A program made the translations under genes and the position numbers. From assembly GCA_038236995.1 (NCBI GenBank), contig JBBRZE010000005.1:1-64000 (forward strand): 64,000 nt of DNA, given 5' to 3'. The first letter of the stretch is position 1, and every line of letters begins with the position of its first letter. Origin of the DNA: JAAFHB01 sp038236995. Its GTDB lineage: Bacteria; Bacteroidota; Bacteroidia; Bacteroidales; Prolixibacteraceae. The notes beneath the pieces are model-generated. The model did no database searches. It had not been told where the DNA came from and saw only the letters and a list, made by a program, of their open reading frames with translations. Below, one piece after another: positions 63,497 through 64,000 of the stretch.

Positions 63497-64000
63497 TTAA
63501 TTCTTTTCTGTTGGAAACATAAAAACAGAAGCATCACCGGGATCCAACTCCAGCGAGCTTTCATAGATACTGGCAGGAACAATTGTTCCATCTTTGAGCA
63601 CTTTTTTAACCGTTTCATCTCCGTAAACCGTCAGGTTAATGCTGTTTTGAAAATCCTTGTTCACAATGACCAGAAAGGAGTTTTCACCCTTCTCCAAAAC
63701 GGAAACCAGCGCAGGTGCCCCATTTGTATCCAATACTTTTATGGCTTTCGGAAGCGTCGTTAACCGAATGGTTCCAAGGGGAATCGCCCCTTTGCCGGTA
63801 TGCCTCACCGACACCACTTTAGAGCCAAGGAAAACACCCGAAAGGTTTTTGATCTCTTCATTCATTAGTTTTACCCGGTCGTAAACAACACTTCTTTTAC
63901 CAGTTGCGCTCATGGGTGCACCTCGCTGATCTTCGCCTGAAGGCGCATTCACTGAAGTGGCAGACCAGTAGGTAAAATATTGAATTCCCTGTGCGCCATA
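63497..64000 (-). CDS. C-terminal part of a glycosidase-like protein (runs off the window)
   Basis: The reading frame is open to the right edge, so only the last 167 residues are seen. They begin YGAQGIQYFTYWSATS, which looks like the final strand of a TIM-barrel glycosidase, where a Tyr/Trp-rich YFTYW often closes the active site. A beta-sandwich domain follows (GAIPLGTIRLTTLPKAIKV, SFLVIVNKDFQNSINLTVYG and SSLELDPGDASVFMFPTEKN). An internal GTG at 63952 is not a start. The family may be GH42-like, but the missing N-terminus prevents a call. It heads the visible part of the minus-strand mannose operon. Confidence 0.7.
   Translation of the reverse strand, partial: YGAQGIQYFTYWSATSVNAPSGEDQRGAPMSATGKRSVVYDRVKLMNEEIKNLSGVFLGSKVVSVRHTGKGAIPLGTIRLTTLPKAIKVLDTNGAPALVSVLEKGENSFLVIVNKDFQNSINLTVYGDETVKKVLKDGTIVPASIYESSLELDPGDASVFMFPTEKN

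Noticed and set aside
63950..63952. GTG as the start of a 151-residue protein at the right edge
   Set aside because: The frame remains open to the edge and the preceding codons (YGAQGIQYFTYW) look like real protein, so the gene is partial.

Overview
The window looks like chromosomal DNA from a carbohydrate-degrading Bacteroidota, probably of the Bacteroidales/Marinilabiliales type. The evidence is a SusC/SusD pair with an ECF sigma factor and FecR anti-sigma factor, many signal-peptide or lipobox glycoside hydrolases, families largely typical of this phylum (GH92, GH97, GH110, DUF3823, DUF5107), TAnnTTTG-type -7 promoter elements and little visible Shine-Dalgarno sequence. This assignment is inferred from gene content; no rRNA, tRNA, IS element or CRISPR array was found.

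Layout. (1) 154-2952: a secreted beta-propeller/phosphoesterase protein. (2) 3218-16194, minus strand: a six-gene operon (MFS sugar porter, GH97, GH2, GH27, GH110, DUF5107-TPR) with a divergent AraC regulator (16439-17314). It fits removal of terminal alpha-galactose, notably alpha-1,3-linked, and import of the sugar, and it has no SusC/SusD of its own. (3) 17484-28314, housekeeping: a DUF72 protein, then the minus-strand cluster hemA-hemCD-hemB-hemL-hemE plus a small membrane protein, covering glutamyl-tRNA to coproporphyrinogen III, then a histidine kinase/response regulator pair. (4) 27748-49992, plus strand: a polysaccharide utilisation locus (PUL) made of ECF sigma, FecR, SusC with an STN domain, SusD, DUF3823 lipoprotein, an unclassified TIM-barrel-like lipoprotein, a DUF4965 (GtaA-like) protein, GH92, an unclassified lipoprotein, GH172, GH51 and a short chimeric gene. 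Hairpins sit at most of its module boundaries. (5) 49993-50514: a strong terminator followed by a tandem array of 41-bp hairpin-forming repeats. (6) 50515-53875, plus strand: a Tat-exported sugar isomerase-like protein, an esterase and a GH29 fucosidase. (7) 54065-64000, minus strand: a partial glycosidase-like gene, GH92, a PfkB-HAD fusion kinase/phosphatase, a deoxyhypusine-synthase-like protein, an AGE epimerase, a sodium/solute symporter and a DUF1080 protein. This reads as release, uptake and conversion of a hexose such as mannose.

How the parts fit. The PUL would bind and import glycans through SusCD under sigma/anti-sigma control. GH92, GH51, GH172 and GH29 would trim mannose, arabinose-type and fucose residues. 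The last operon would take up and phosphorylate the monosaccharides.

Most unusual items: an intact 147-codon gene joining the start of a divergent GH92 to the end of a GH172; the adjacent array of 41-bp hairpin repeats with a compensatory change in one stem; two secreted PUL proteins of no recognised family; and the PfkB-HAD/DHS-like pair, which may be part of an undescribed sugar pathway. All family calls come from reading the sequence and recalled knowledge; no database search was run.
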